Shown here: piece after piece, positions 1-6,470 of the stretch
How the letters are laid out: each line of letters begins with the position of its first letter
How positions within the stretch are numbered: the stretch's first letter is position 1
Assembly (NCBI GenBank): GCA_937906775.1
Contig: CALCUD010000110.1
Coordinates: forward strand, 1 to 10,672
Source: an uncultured Clostridia bacterium
GTDB taxonomy: Bacteria > Bacillota > Clostridia > Christensenellales > Aristaeellaceae
Direction of reading: 5' to 3'
DNA length: 10,672 nt
Position numbers and translations under genes: made by a program
The notes under the pieces: generated by a model
Databases searched by the model: none
Told to the model about the DNA's origin: nothing
What the model saw: only the letters and a program-made list of their open reading frames with translations

Positions 1-1
1 A

Positions 2-712
2 GATAAGGATCTGACCCTTACGATATCCGGTTCCGGAAAAATGACTACGGACAGTTCCGACGCGCCATGGATAAAATACAGTAGTGGAATTGAAAAAATC
101 ACAATTGATCAGAAAATAACCACGCTTGGTAACAATGCCTTTTCCAATTTCTATCATTTGGTAAATATTAATATTCCAAACAATACTACGATTATTGGTA
201 GTGGAACATTTCAAAATTGTTCTTCTCTGAACAATATTACTCTTCCGGACAGCATTACAGATATTGGATGGGGTGCATTCGGGGGGTGCAGCAGCCTGAC
301 AAACATAAAGTTACCAAAGGATCTCGCAAATATTCCTTCTGATTTGTTTAATAATTGCACTCATTTATCCAACATCCAACTTCCAAGCAAAATAACCAGT
401 ATTGGTAGTTATGCCTTCTCGAATTGTACCAGCCTAACAAGCATTTCTATACCGAAAAATGTTACCGTAATTGATTACGGTACTTTCTACGGCTGTAAAA
501 GTTTGAAATCAGTGGAACTCCCCGCAAGTGTGACTTCTGTCTATAATAGCGCATTCTACGGCTGCAGCGGACTTACAAGCATCACAATCCCGGACAGTGT
601 CACCAGCATCGGAGAAGCTGCATTCTACAATTGCGATTCCCTAACATTGTTCGTCGGGCATGATTCTTATGCAGCGCAATACGCAAAAGAGAACGGACTG
701 AACTACCAGTAA
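2..712 (+). CDS. BspA-like leucine-rich repeat surface protein, C-terminal part (5' partial)
   Basis: The reading frame is open from base 2. The first ATG (41-43) is internal: the codons before it (DKDLTLTISGSGK) join it to the LTISGxGxM...APW segment that normally precedes the repeats in BspA-like proteins. The true start therefore lies left of the window. From 116 the protein consists of eight 23-residue repeats of the Treponema pallidum/BspA LRR type (consensus ITSIGxxAFxxCxSLTxIxLPxS). It ends in the usual cap SYAAQYAKENGLNYQ and a TAA at 710-712. Such proteins are generally secreted or surface-anchored and act in adhesion or binding of host or plant material; the ligand cannot be inferred here. 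No anchor or dockerin follows the cap, so any anchoring signal would have to be N-terminal. The gene is much more A+T-rich than the rest of the window (36 of 120 bases are G/C at 121-240) and is the only + strand gene, followed closely by a terminator. The family call is secure; the substrate is unknown. Confidence 0.9.
   Translation, partial: DKDLTLTISGSGKMTTDSSDAPWIKYSSGIEKITIDQKITTLGNNAFSNFYHLVNINIPNNTTIIGSGTFQNCSSLNNITLPDSITDIGWGAFGGCSSLTNIKLPKDLANIPSDLFNNCTHLSNIQLPSKITSIGSYAFSNCTSLTSISIPKNVTVIDYGTFYGCKSLKSVELPASVTSVYNSAFYGCSGLTSITIPDSVTSIGEAAFYNCDSLTLFVGHDSYAAQYAKENGLNYQ
116..667 (+). repeat. Eight tandem 69-nt (23-aa) LRR units inside the BspA-like gene
   Basis: Eight in-frame 23-residue units follow without gaps, starting ITTLGNNAF, TTIIGSGTF, ITDIGWGAF, LANIPSDLF, ITSIGSYAF, VTVIDYGTF, VTSVYNSAF and VTSIGEAAF. 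All units keep the Phe at position 9, and all but the first keep the Cys at position 12. Leu at position 15 is kept in all, and Pro at position 21 in all but the last. The units are diverged at the nucleotide level, so this is an old protein repeat and not a recent DNA amplification. Units 7-8 are visibly richer in G+C than units 1-6. Confidence 0.9.
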
Positions 713-761
713 TCTGATGCCCTTGACTGACACAACAACTGATCACACCCGCCTTTCTTTT

Positions 762-788
762 TCCCGCCGGATCCCGGCGGGATTTTTT
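762..788 (+). terminator. Rho-independent terminator of the BspA-like gene
   Basis: A perfect 9-bp stem (762-770 with 774-782, TCCCGCCGG paired with CCGGCGGGA) has a 3-nt ATC loop and is followed by six T residues at 783-788. It starts 50 bases after the stop codon of the LRR gene. The reverse orientation has no T run after the stem, so it acts for the + strand only. Confidence 0.9.
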
Positions 789-906
789 CGTTCGCAAGAC
801 TGTAAAAACGCATGAAAGCCTTGATTTATAAGGATTGCAAGTGTAACGAAAGTGTTATCTTTCTATTCCGGAACAGGTCCTATAGTAGTATCTCCTGCGA
901 ATTCCC

Positions 907-932
907 AAAAAAGCCGCTCCTTTCGGAGCGGC
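907..932 (-). terminator. Rho-independent terminator of the GH5 gene and of the minus-strand cluster
   Basis: The minus strand carries a perfect 8-bp stem (GCCGCTCC with GGAGCGGC, positions 932-925 and 920-913) closed by a GAAA tetraloop of the GNRA class, then six T residues (912-907). It starts 12 bases after the GH5 stop codon. Together with the terminator at 762-788 it forms a convergent pair separating the two transcripts. The roughly 120 bases between them are A+T-rich, and I see no gene or RNA in them. Confidence 0.9.
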
Positions 933-944
933 GGGGAAAGATTT

Positions 945-2132
945 TCACTGCTGTTCTTTCCGGATATCCTTGTAGCGGATCATCGCCTCCGCGATCTCGG
1001 GATAATACCAGGTCCCGTCAAGGCGCTTCATGATGGCGAAGATTTCGCCGCTGCCGGAAACCGCGCCGTTATCCCACCAGCAGCAGGGGATCCCGCGGAC
1101 TCTCGCGGAGGCCGTATACCACGCCGCCAGGTTGACCCGGTCCTGCAGGTTCCCGTTCCGGTCGCGGGCGCCGAATTCGCCGATCACGACCGGGATCCCT
1201 TTGGCGATAAACCGGTTGTACAGATTCGTCATAAAGGTCGCGACGGCGGATTTCTGTATCTGGCTCTCCAGGCTGAAAATGCTGCTTCCGCCTTCCTCCA
1301 GCGCGAAGTTGTACGGTGAATAGGAGTGCACGGAAACGATCAGCCTGTTATCCGCCGTATCCTCCGGAAGGAGGAAAAGCCGGGACAGGGCGCAGTCCGG
1401 GGACGCGTCGTAAGCCGGGACCATCAGATAGCGCTCCGCGTTGTTTCCGCCGGAGGCGCGCACCGTGTTGACGAAAGCCTGATTCAGGCGGTTGATGCAG
1501 TCCGCGGCCTTCCGGCATACGGGATCGGTCTCCGCCAGATACCACTCGTTCGCGGTGCCGGCCATCCGGGGCTCGTTCATGGATTCAAAGATCAGATGAT
1601 CGCCGCAGTCCGCGAAACGCGCGGAAAGCTGCGACCAGACCGAGGTGATGTACCGTTCGCTCTGCTCATAGAGCTCCTCGGTCGGATAGTAATATTTTTT
1701 GCTCACATCGTGATGGGTGTTCAGGATCACATAGAGGCCTTCCTCCAGCGCCCAGCTGACGACGGTCTGAACGCGGTCCAGCCATTTTTCGCTGATCGTG
1801 AAGTCGTCCCCGCTGACATGGTTATGCCAGGACACCGGGATCCGGACGGTGTCAAAGCCCGTCTCCCGCAGCGTCTGCATCACGGTGCGGGTCGTTTTCG
1901 GGCATCCCCAGCCGGTCTCGTAATCCAGCTCGTTCGTCAGCCAGGTGCAGTCGCTGGCGTCAAAGGTGTTCCCGAGGTTCCAGCCCACGCCCATGGCTTC
2001 CGTAAAGCGCAGCGCCTCATTGTCCGGGATCTCGAACACCTTGCCGATTTTGATCTCCGGCACCTCGCCCAGCGCGGAAACGCCGAGCAGAACAAGGATT
2101 GCCGCCAGAACACCGCAAAGAACCTTTTTCAT
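945..2132 (-). CDS. Secreted glycoside hydrolase family 5 (endoglucanase/cellulase-like)
   Basis: This is predicted to be a secreted beta-glycanase that cuts beta-1,4-linked polysaccharide (cellulose, mixed-linkage glucan, xyloglucan or mannan; the substrate is not resolvable by eye). The ATG at 2132 is chosen because a G-rich Shine-Dalgarno (2142-2147) lies 9 bases upstream. It also makes the protein begin directly with a signal peptide: MKK, a hydrophobic core, and a likely VSA cleavage site after residue 20. The mature part is a single GH5 TIM barrel: GVGWNLGNTFDA (48-59), RIPV (97-100), HH (140-141), NEP (186-188) with Glu187 as acid/base, HSY (269-271), and IGEFG (317-321) with Glu319 as nucleophile, then WW (352-353). 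At 395 aa it has the length of a lone catalytic domain; no carbohydrate-binding module, dockerin or anchor is present. The WNLGNTFDA and ETGWGCPKT segments resemble subfamily GH5_4, which is an inference. It is the last minus-strand gene, 90 bases after the GNAT gene, and is closed by its own terminator. Confidence 0.92.
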   Translation of the reverse strand: MKKVLCGVLAAILVLLGVSALGEVPEIKIGKVFEIPDNEALRFTEAMGVGWNLGNTFDASDCTWLTNELDYETGWGCPKTTRTVMQTLRETGFDTVRIPVSWHNHVSGDDFTISEKWLDRVQTVVSWALEEGLYVILNTHHDVSKKYYYPTEELYEQSERYITSVWSQLSARFADCGDHLIFESMNEPRMAGTANEWYLAETDPVCRKAADCINRLNQAFVNTVRASGGNNAERYLMVPAYDASPDCALSRLFLLPEDTADNRLIVSVHSYSPYNFALEEGGSSIFSLESQIQKSAVATFMTNLYNRFIAKGIPVVIGEFGARDRNGNLQDRVNLAAWYTASARVRGIPCCWWDNGAVSGSGEIFAIMKRLDGTWYYPEIAEAMIRYKDIRKEQQ

Positions 2133-2163
2133 CCAAAAGTTCCCCCCATCATCCATAGGATCT

Positions 2164-2192
2164 GTTAATCTTCGTAAAGCGTTCAAAGTCAA
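2164..2192 (-). promoter_or_regulatory. Possible weak promoter for the GH5 gene
   Basis: In the 90-base gap before the GH5 gene the minus strand shows TTGACT (2192-2187), which is a good -35 match. It is followed after 17 bases by ATTAAC (2169-2164), a poor -10 match. It would place the start about 25 bases before the ribosome binding site. The -10 is weak enough that read-through from the upstream operon is an equal alternative. Confidence 0.3.
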
Positions 2193-2222
2193 AGTGGAAG
2201 AATCCGGACGCTCCCGGCCGGA

Positions 2223-2657
2223 TCATTCGACGGTAAAGGGCGTCCATTCGATATGATTGTACTGCATCACATCGTCGGCTCTTGTCATGCCGAGCTTCTC
2301 GTAGAAGGGGACCGCGCCGTCGTTGGCGACCAGATAAACCGCGATATCCTTTTCGCCGCCCGCGATCTCATGCGCCGTTTTCATCAGGGTCCGGCCGATC
2401 CCGCGTCCCGTGTATTCCCTGTCGACGCCCAGATCCGTCACGAACAGCCAGTAGCAGAAGTCCGTCAGTCCGAAAAGGACTCCGACAATCCGGCCCTCCT
2501 CATTTCTGGCCGTCAGGCTGACGGAAGCGCGCTCCACCAGCTTCGCGATCCGCTCCGGAAACCGTTCCTTCGGATACTGAGATCCCAGATCCGTCCGCTT
2601 CAGGAATTCCAGATACTCCTCCGGAGTCACCCGTTCCTCTCTGTATGTGATCTTCAT
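2223..2657 (-). CDS. GNAT family N-acetyltransferase
   Basis: This 144-residue protein has the size and order of a single GNAT domain, which transfers an acetyl group from acetyl-CoA to an amine on a small molecule or protein. Motif A, which binds the acetyl-CoA pyrophosphate, is seen as LGVDREYTGRGIGRTLM (about 76-92), and motif B as AVPFYEKLGM (115-124). The start at 2657 is supported by GGTGAGG (2668-2662), ending 4 bases upstream. The gene begins 53 bases after the hflX stop with no terminator between them, so it probably shares the operon. The acceptor substrate cannot be inferred; this family is too broad for a specific name. A short inverted repeat just after the stop (2202-2222) lacks a T run and is not taken as a terminator. 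Confidence 0.85.
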   Translation of the reverse strand: MKITYREERVTPEEYLEFLKRTDLGSQYPKERFPERIAKLVERASVSLTARNEEGRIVGVLFGLTDFCYWLFVTDLGVDREYTGRGIGRTLMKTAHEIAGGEKDIAVYLVANDGAVPFYEKLGMTRADDVMQYNHIEWTPFTVE

Positions 2658-2710
2658 CGTTCCTCACCGTTTCATTTCCGCCGGGATCTTCCGCCGCGTC
2701 AGCCGTTCTG

Positions 2711-4480
2711 TCACGCTTCTTCGGTTTTGATCAGCCCGGCGCCGTACTTCCGGATGATCGCGTTCGCGTCCTCGTCCGACATCATCAGGGTCAGCTCGGT
2801 GCCCGAATCCGTATGGTTCTCCCGGATGACCCTTCCGAGCGGCCGGATCTGCGCCAGGATCCCGTACCGGTCGAAGGGAATGACCCAGGTCACCGGCTTG
2901 TAGGATTCCTGCAGCGCCTCCGCGATCTTCTCCTCCAGCTCCTCAATCCCCTCGCCCGTCTTTGCCGAGATCAGCACGGCTCCCGGGAAGCAGGGGGCGG
3001 GGTCCGCCGCGTCGCACTTGTTGATGACCTCGATCCGCTTCTGTTCGGTCGCGCCGAGTTCGGTCAGCACCTGTTCCACGGTATCGTGCTGCTTCATCAT
3101 ATCCCGGCTGGAGCCGTCGCTGACGATCACCAGCACGTCCGCCAGCGCGGCCTCCTCCAGGGTGGAGCGGAACGCGCTGATCAGGGTATGCGGCAGTTTC
3201 CGGATGAATCCGACCGTATCCGTCAGCAGATAGGGCGTGTTTTCCCGGGTCGTCATCCGGCGGGCGACCGCGTCCAGCGTGGCGAACAGCTGATCCTGAA
3301 CATAAACGTCCGAACCGGTCAGCCGGTTCAGCAGCGTGGACTTCCCGGCGTTGGTATATCCGACCAGGGCCACCGTCGGGATCTCGTTGCGCTCCCGGCT
3401 CTTCCGCCGCAGATTCCGCTGCTTTTCCAGCTCGTCCAGCCGGCGCTTCAGTTCCGTCATCCTTTCGCGGATCCGCCGGCGGTTCATTTCCAGTTTGCTC
3501 TCGCCGGGGCCGCGCGTCCCGATCCCGCCCGCGAGGCGGCTCATGACAAGGCCCTGACCGATCAGGCGCGTGGAGCTGTACTGCAGCTGCGCCAGCTCGA
3601 CCTGCAGCTTGCCCTCCGCGCTGGAGGCCCGCTGCGCGAAGATATCCAGGATCAGCATTGTCCGGTCCACGACCTTGATCCGGAGGATGTCCTCCAGATT
3701 CCGGACCTGGATGCCGGTCAGCTCTTCGTCAAAAATGCACAGATCCGCTTCCAGCGCCTGGCATTCCCGGGCCAGTTCCTCGGCCCTTCCCCTTCCGATA
3801 AAAAGCCCGCCGTCCGGCCTGTCGCGCTTCTGGAGGAAGGACGCGACGACCTCCGACCCCGCGGTTTCCGCCAGCCGGCGAAGCTCCTCCAGGGATTCGC
3901 TGCTTTCAATGCCCATCAGAACGGCCCGTTCCCGGGCGTTTTCGACCTTTTCCGCGTCCTCCCGGCCGACCCTTTCGTCGCTCAGCAGGACCTGATCCTG
4001 CCACTCCCGGTCCGGCACACGGTACCAGCGGACAGGGTCCGGGATCAGCAGATCCTGATCGTTCTCCAGGAACGCGGTCTGGACATAGGTCGGCTCGCCG
4101 TTGATGACGCCGACCGCGGTCATCGCGTCGTAGCGGAAGATCTTCAGCGCGCTCAGATCCACGTCGCTCAGGCGTCCGTCCCCGTCCGGATGGGTATGGA
4201 CGCAGCGCACCCGGCTGAGCCGTTTCGCGTTCCGCCGCAGGCGGTAGTCCGTCAGCTCCACGTCGCAGTCCGTCCCGACCGCGACATGGACGATCTCCCC
4301 GTCCCGGGTGATATAGACCGCGATCTCCCGGTTCAGCGCGCAGGAATATTCCGCCAGCATTTTCATCAGTTCCTTCGGAAGGAACTCATTTTCTTCCAGC
4401 TCATAGGAAAACAGCCCGTCCAGCTTCTCCAGCAGGGCGTCGCGGATCCCCCCGGTATTCCCGGCAGTTTGAAATTTCAT
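2711..4480 (-). CDS. hflX: Ribosome-dissociating GTPase HflX with N-terminal JAB/JAMM-like domain
   Basis: HflX is a GTPase that binds the 50S subunit and splits stalled or hibernating 70S ribosomes, notably in heat or antibiotic stress. The canonical part starts near residue 170: LFIGRGRAEEL (226-236), the HflX signature GTRGPGESKLE (321-331), a basic helical hairpin (332-365), then the G domain with G1 GYTNAGKS (374-381), Thr401 as switch I, G3 DTVG (421-424), G4 NKCD (487-490) and G5 SAK (505-507), and a C-terminal domain. All GTPase residues are intact. At 589 aa it is well above the roughly 410-430 aa of short HflX proteins. The extra N-terminal region carries HTHPDGDGRLSDVD (95-108), an exact H-x-H-P-x6-S-x2-D JAMM-type signature, with Glu52 as a possible fourth residue. 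AAGGAG lies 5 bases before the ATG. It starts 18 bases after the GNAT-ManA gene, so the two are co-transcribed. From memory, long HflX of this kind occurs in other Clostridia; the role of the extension is unknown to me. Confidence 0.95.
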   Translation of the reverse strand: MKFQTAGNTGGIRDALLEKLDGLFSYELEENEFLPKELMKMLAEYSCALNREIAVYITRDGEIVHVAVGTDCDVELTDYRLRRNAKRLSRVRCVHTHPDGDGRLSDVDLSALKIFRYDAMTAVGVINGEPTYVQTAFLENDQDLLIPDPVRWYRVPDREWQDQVLLSDERVGREDAEKVENARERAVLMGIESSESLEELRRLAETAGSEVVASFLQKRDRPDGGLFIGRGRAEELARECQALEADLCIFDEELTGIQVRNLEDILRIKVVDRTMLILDIFAQRASSAEGKLQVELAQLQYSSTRLIGQGLVMSRLAGGIGTRGPGESKLEMNRRRIRERMTELKRRLDELEKQRNLRRKSRERNEIPTVALVGYTNAGKSTLLNRLTGSDVYVQDQLFATLDAVARRMTTRENTPYLLTDTVGFIRKLPHTLISAFRSTLEEAALADVLVIVSDGSSRDMMKQHDTVEQVLTELGATEQKRIEVINKCDAADPAPCFPGAVLISAKTGEGIEELEEKIAEALQESYKPVTWVIPFDRYGILAQIRPLGRVIRENHTDSGTELTLMMSDEDANAIIRKYGAGLIKTEEA

Positions 4481-4498
4481 AGACGCTCCTTCGTTCCG

Positions 4499-5965
4499 TC
4501 AGATTTTCCGGACAGGCATGGACAGCGCCGCCTTTCCGTTTCCCTTCAGCCGGAGCGCCGGAGAGGAGCACGGCAGCAGCAGGCTTTCGCCTTTCTGAAG
4601 CGCCGCGGATCCGCCTTCCCAGCACAGTTCCGGCGTTCCGTCCAGCACGGTCAGAAGGCCGAAGTTCCGGAGCGGCGGAAGATCCGTTCCCGCCTCCTCC
4701 ACGCCGATCAGGTCCAGGGTGAAGAATTTTTCGGTCAGCATCCGGGTCACGCCGGGTCTGGCGTCCCAGTGGCGCGGTTCTCCCTCAAAAAAGATATCCG
4801 TCACGTCCAGCGCCTGCTGCAGATGGAGCTCCCGTTTGTTGCCCTGCGCGTCCGTCCGGTCCCAGTCATAGAAGCGGTAGGTGATGTCCGACGACTGCTG
4901 GATCTCGTACAGCGTGATCCCCTTTCCGATCGCGTGCACGCATCCCGCCGGGATGTAGAACACGTCGCCCGCGCGGACGCTGACCCGGCGCAGCAGGGGG
5001 CCGACGGTCTGTCCGCCCTCCGAGGCGGCCTGAAGATACTCCCGGCTGACGCCCGGAACGATCCCGTATACGATCTCGCTTCCTTCCTCCGCGGAAAGGA
5101 TCAGCCAGGCCTCGGTCTTCCCGAGTTTGCCGTTTTCATTCTTCCAGGCGTACGCGTCGTCGGGGTGGACCTGAACGCTCAGCCGGTCGTTCGCGTCCAG
5201 CAGTTTCAGCAGCAGCGGAAAACCGCTTGCGATGCAGCTCCCGATGAGCTTCTCGCCGAACTCCCGGATCAGATCCGGCAGCGTTCTCCCCTCCCCGTCC
5301 CGGCTTTCAAGCCCGGGAATGCAGCTGATCTCCAGGCTTTCGCCGGTCGGGACTTCCGGGATCTCCTTGCCGTATTCCGTCCGGAGCTTTTCCCCGCCCC
5401 ACGGCGTCAGACGGCCGCTCCGGAAAGCGGGCGTCATTTTGATCGGAAGCAGCGGGGATTCACGTTTCAGCGCCTTGTCGAAGGCGAAATACTGCCGCGG
5501 GCCGTCGTCCCACCGGAGCTGTCCGCAGGGGCGGAAGCCCATTTTTTCGTACAGCCGGATCGCGTGTTTGTTTTTGACATAGGTATCGCAGCGGAGGCAG
5601 TCGAATCCCTCCCGGCGCAGAATGGCCTGCACGTCGTCCAGCACGCCCCCGGCGATGCCGCGCCCCTGCATGTTCGTCCGGACCGCCAGCCTGTGAAAGA
5701 CGGCGGGGCGGATCCCGAAAGTCCACGGGACCGCTTCATACTCGGGCTCCTGTTCCCGCAGGATCGCCACGGAGGCCAGGATCTCCCCGTCCCCGCGCAG
5801 AATATACAGGCGTTCCAGCTCAATATCCTCCCGGAGGATGCTTTCCGACGGATAATCGCCCCAGTGCCATTGGTCCGAACCGTTTGATTCCATATGCTCC
5901 GCCACGTCGCTGTACAGCTCGCACAGCTCCTGCAGATCGTTTACGGTCGCCTTGACCAGATCCAT
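4499..5965 (-). CDS. Fusion protein: GNAT acetyltransferase + type I mannose-6-phosphate isomerase
   Basis: One uninterrupted 488-aa frame holds two complete enzymes. Residues 1-166 are a GNAT domain: motif A HRLAVRTNMQGRGIAGG (91-107) and motif B KHAIRLYEKMGF (133-144). Residues about 171-488 are a short Firmicutes-type ManA, which interconverts mannose-6-phosphate and fructose-6-phosphate and needs zinc. Its marks are PIKMTPAF and PWGGEKL (174-194), LSVQVHPDD (262-270) with likely zinc ligands Gln265 and His267, KTEAW with Glu285, IPAGCVHAIGKG with His344, and QQSSDITYRFYDWDR with catalytic Arg364. The junction (ALKRESPLLPIKM, 165-177) leaves no in-frame start at the normal ManA position and no ribosome binding site there, so ManA can only be made as part of the fusion. 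The ATG at 5965 has AGGAGG at 5979-5974, 8 bases upstream. It lies 22 bases after dut and 18 before hflX, inside the operon. The manA assignment is firm for the second domain; the GNAT acceptor is unknown. Confidence 0.92.
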   Translation of the reverse strand: MDLVKATVNDLQELCELYSDVAEHMESNGSDQWHWGDYPSESILREDIELERLYILRGDGEILASVAILREQEPEYEAVPWTFGIRPAVFHRLAVRTNMQGRGIAGGVLDDVQAILRREGFDCLRCDTYVKNKHAIRLYEKMGFRPCGQLRWDDGPRQYFAFDKALKRESPLLPIKMTPAFRSGRLTPWGGEKLRTEYGKEIPEVPTGESLEISCIPGLESRDGEGRTLPDLIREFGEKLIGSCIASGFPLLLKLLDANDRLSVQVHPDDAYAWKNENGKLGKTEAWLILSAEEGSEIVYGIVPGVSREYLQAASEGGQTVGPLLRRVSVRAGDVFYIPAGCVHAIGKGITLYEIQQSSDITYRFYDWDRTDAQGNKRELHLQQALDVTDIFFEGEPRHWDARPGVTRMLTEKFFTLDLIGVEEAGTDLPPLRNFGLLTVLDGTPELCWEGGSAALQKGESLLLPCSSPALRLKGNGKAALSMPVRKI

Positions 5966-5987
5966 GATTCAGTCCTCCTGTTTGTCC

Positions 5988-6470
5988 TCAGATGCCGGTT
6001 GATCCCATCCCGCCGGTCCGGTCCGCCAGCGGCTGCGTTTCCTCCGCGAGACCGTACGTCAGGAAGATCCCCTGGCAGAAGCGCTCTCCCGCCTGCAGAA
6101 ACACGTCCCGGTCCGAGTCGTTCCGGAGTTTGATCATGATATGTCCCTCGTTTTTCGCCCGGGCGTAATCGCTGTCGATGACCCCGACGGTGTTGGCGAG
6201 GCTGATCCCGTGCTTGAAGCCCAGCGAGCTGCGGGGAAAGATCAGCAGAACCCGGTCCGGATCCATTTCGCAGCGGATCCCGGTCGGGATCAGCGCCGTT
6301 CCGCCGGCGGGGACCGTCACGGGCGCCGGCGTGACAAAATCGTATCCGGCGCTTCCCGCCGTGGCCCTGCAGGGCAGCGGAACGTCCCGGATCGCCATGC
6401 AGTCCTGCAGGCCGGCCGTATCCGCCGCGAACTGCTCCTCGCTCACGCGGCCGAATTTCGCAATGCTCAT
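5988..6470 (-). CDS. dut: dUTP diphosphatase (trimeric dUTPase)
   Basis: The enzyme hydrolyses dUTP to dUMP and pyrophosphate, keeping uracil out of DNA and feeding thymidylate synthesis. All five dUTPase motifs are present in order in 160 residues: I GSAGYDF (39-45), II PRSSLGFKHGI (79-89), III NTVGVIDSDY (93-102) with the catalytic Asp in GVID, IV GERFCQGIF (128-136), and V RTGGMGSTG (151-159) at the extreme C terminus. The N-terminal 30 residues and the longer loop after motif III (ARAKNEGHIMIKL) resemble the cellular dUTPases of Clostridia. Motif V has Met where many dUTPases carry Phe. The ATG (6470-6468) overlaps the rsmA stop as ATGA, and GGGAGG lies 7 bases upstream inside rsmA, so translation is probably coupled to it. 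The frame is complete and intact. Confidence 0.95.
   Translation of the reverse strand: MSIAKFGRVSEEQFAADTAGLQDCMAIRDVPLPCRATAGSAGYDFVTPAPVTVPAGGTALIPTGIRCEMDPDRVLLIFPRSSLGFKHGISLANTVGVIDSDYARAKNEGHIMIKLRNDSDRDVFLQAGERFCQGIFLTYGLAEETQPLADRTGGMGSTGI

Noticed and set aside
789..906. A+T-rich stretch between the two convergent terminators, with a weak imperfect palindrome (CCTT...AAGG near 821-835)
   Set aside because: Checked as a possible attachment site or small RNA. The palindrome arms are only 4 bases, no duplicate copy is visible in the window and there is no integrase, so no feature is called.
812..1319. Two short + strand open frames starting at 812 and 852
   Set aside because: They run through the minus-strand terminator and into the GH5 coding region in antisense, lack clear ribosome binding sites and show no domain.
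1326..2168. 280-codon open frame on the + strand
   Set aside because: Antisense shadow of the GH5 gene, which has a signal peptide, a ribosome binding site and catalytic motifs.
2133..2192. N-terminal extension of the GH5 protein from a TTG at 2192
   Set aside because: It would put 20 charged residues before an otherwise classic signal peptide; the ATG at 2132 has its own G-rich ribosome binding site.
2202..2222. Inverted repeat ATCCGG/CCGGAT just after the small GNAT gene
   Set aside because: The stem is only 6 bp with a 10-base loop and no T run follows, so it is not a credible terminator.
2813..5887. Very long antisense open frame (1024 codons) on the + strand opposite hflX and the GNAT-ManA gene
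   Set aside because: Its translation is low-complexity (rich in R, Q, P, D, H, A) with no recognisable domain. It lies exactly opposite two well-supported genes, and it is explained by G/C-ending codons removing stops on the other strand.
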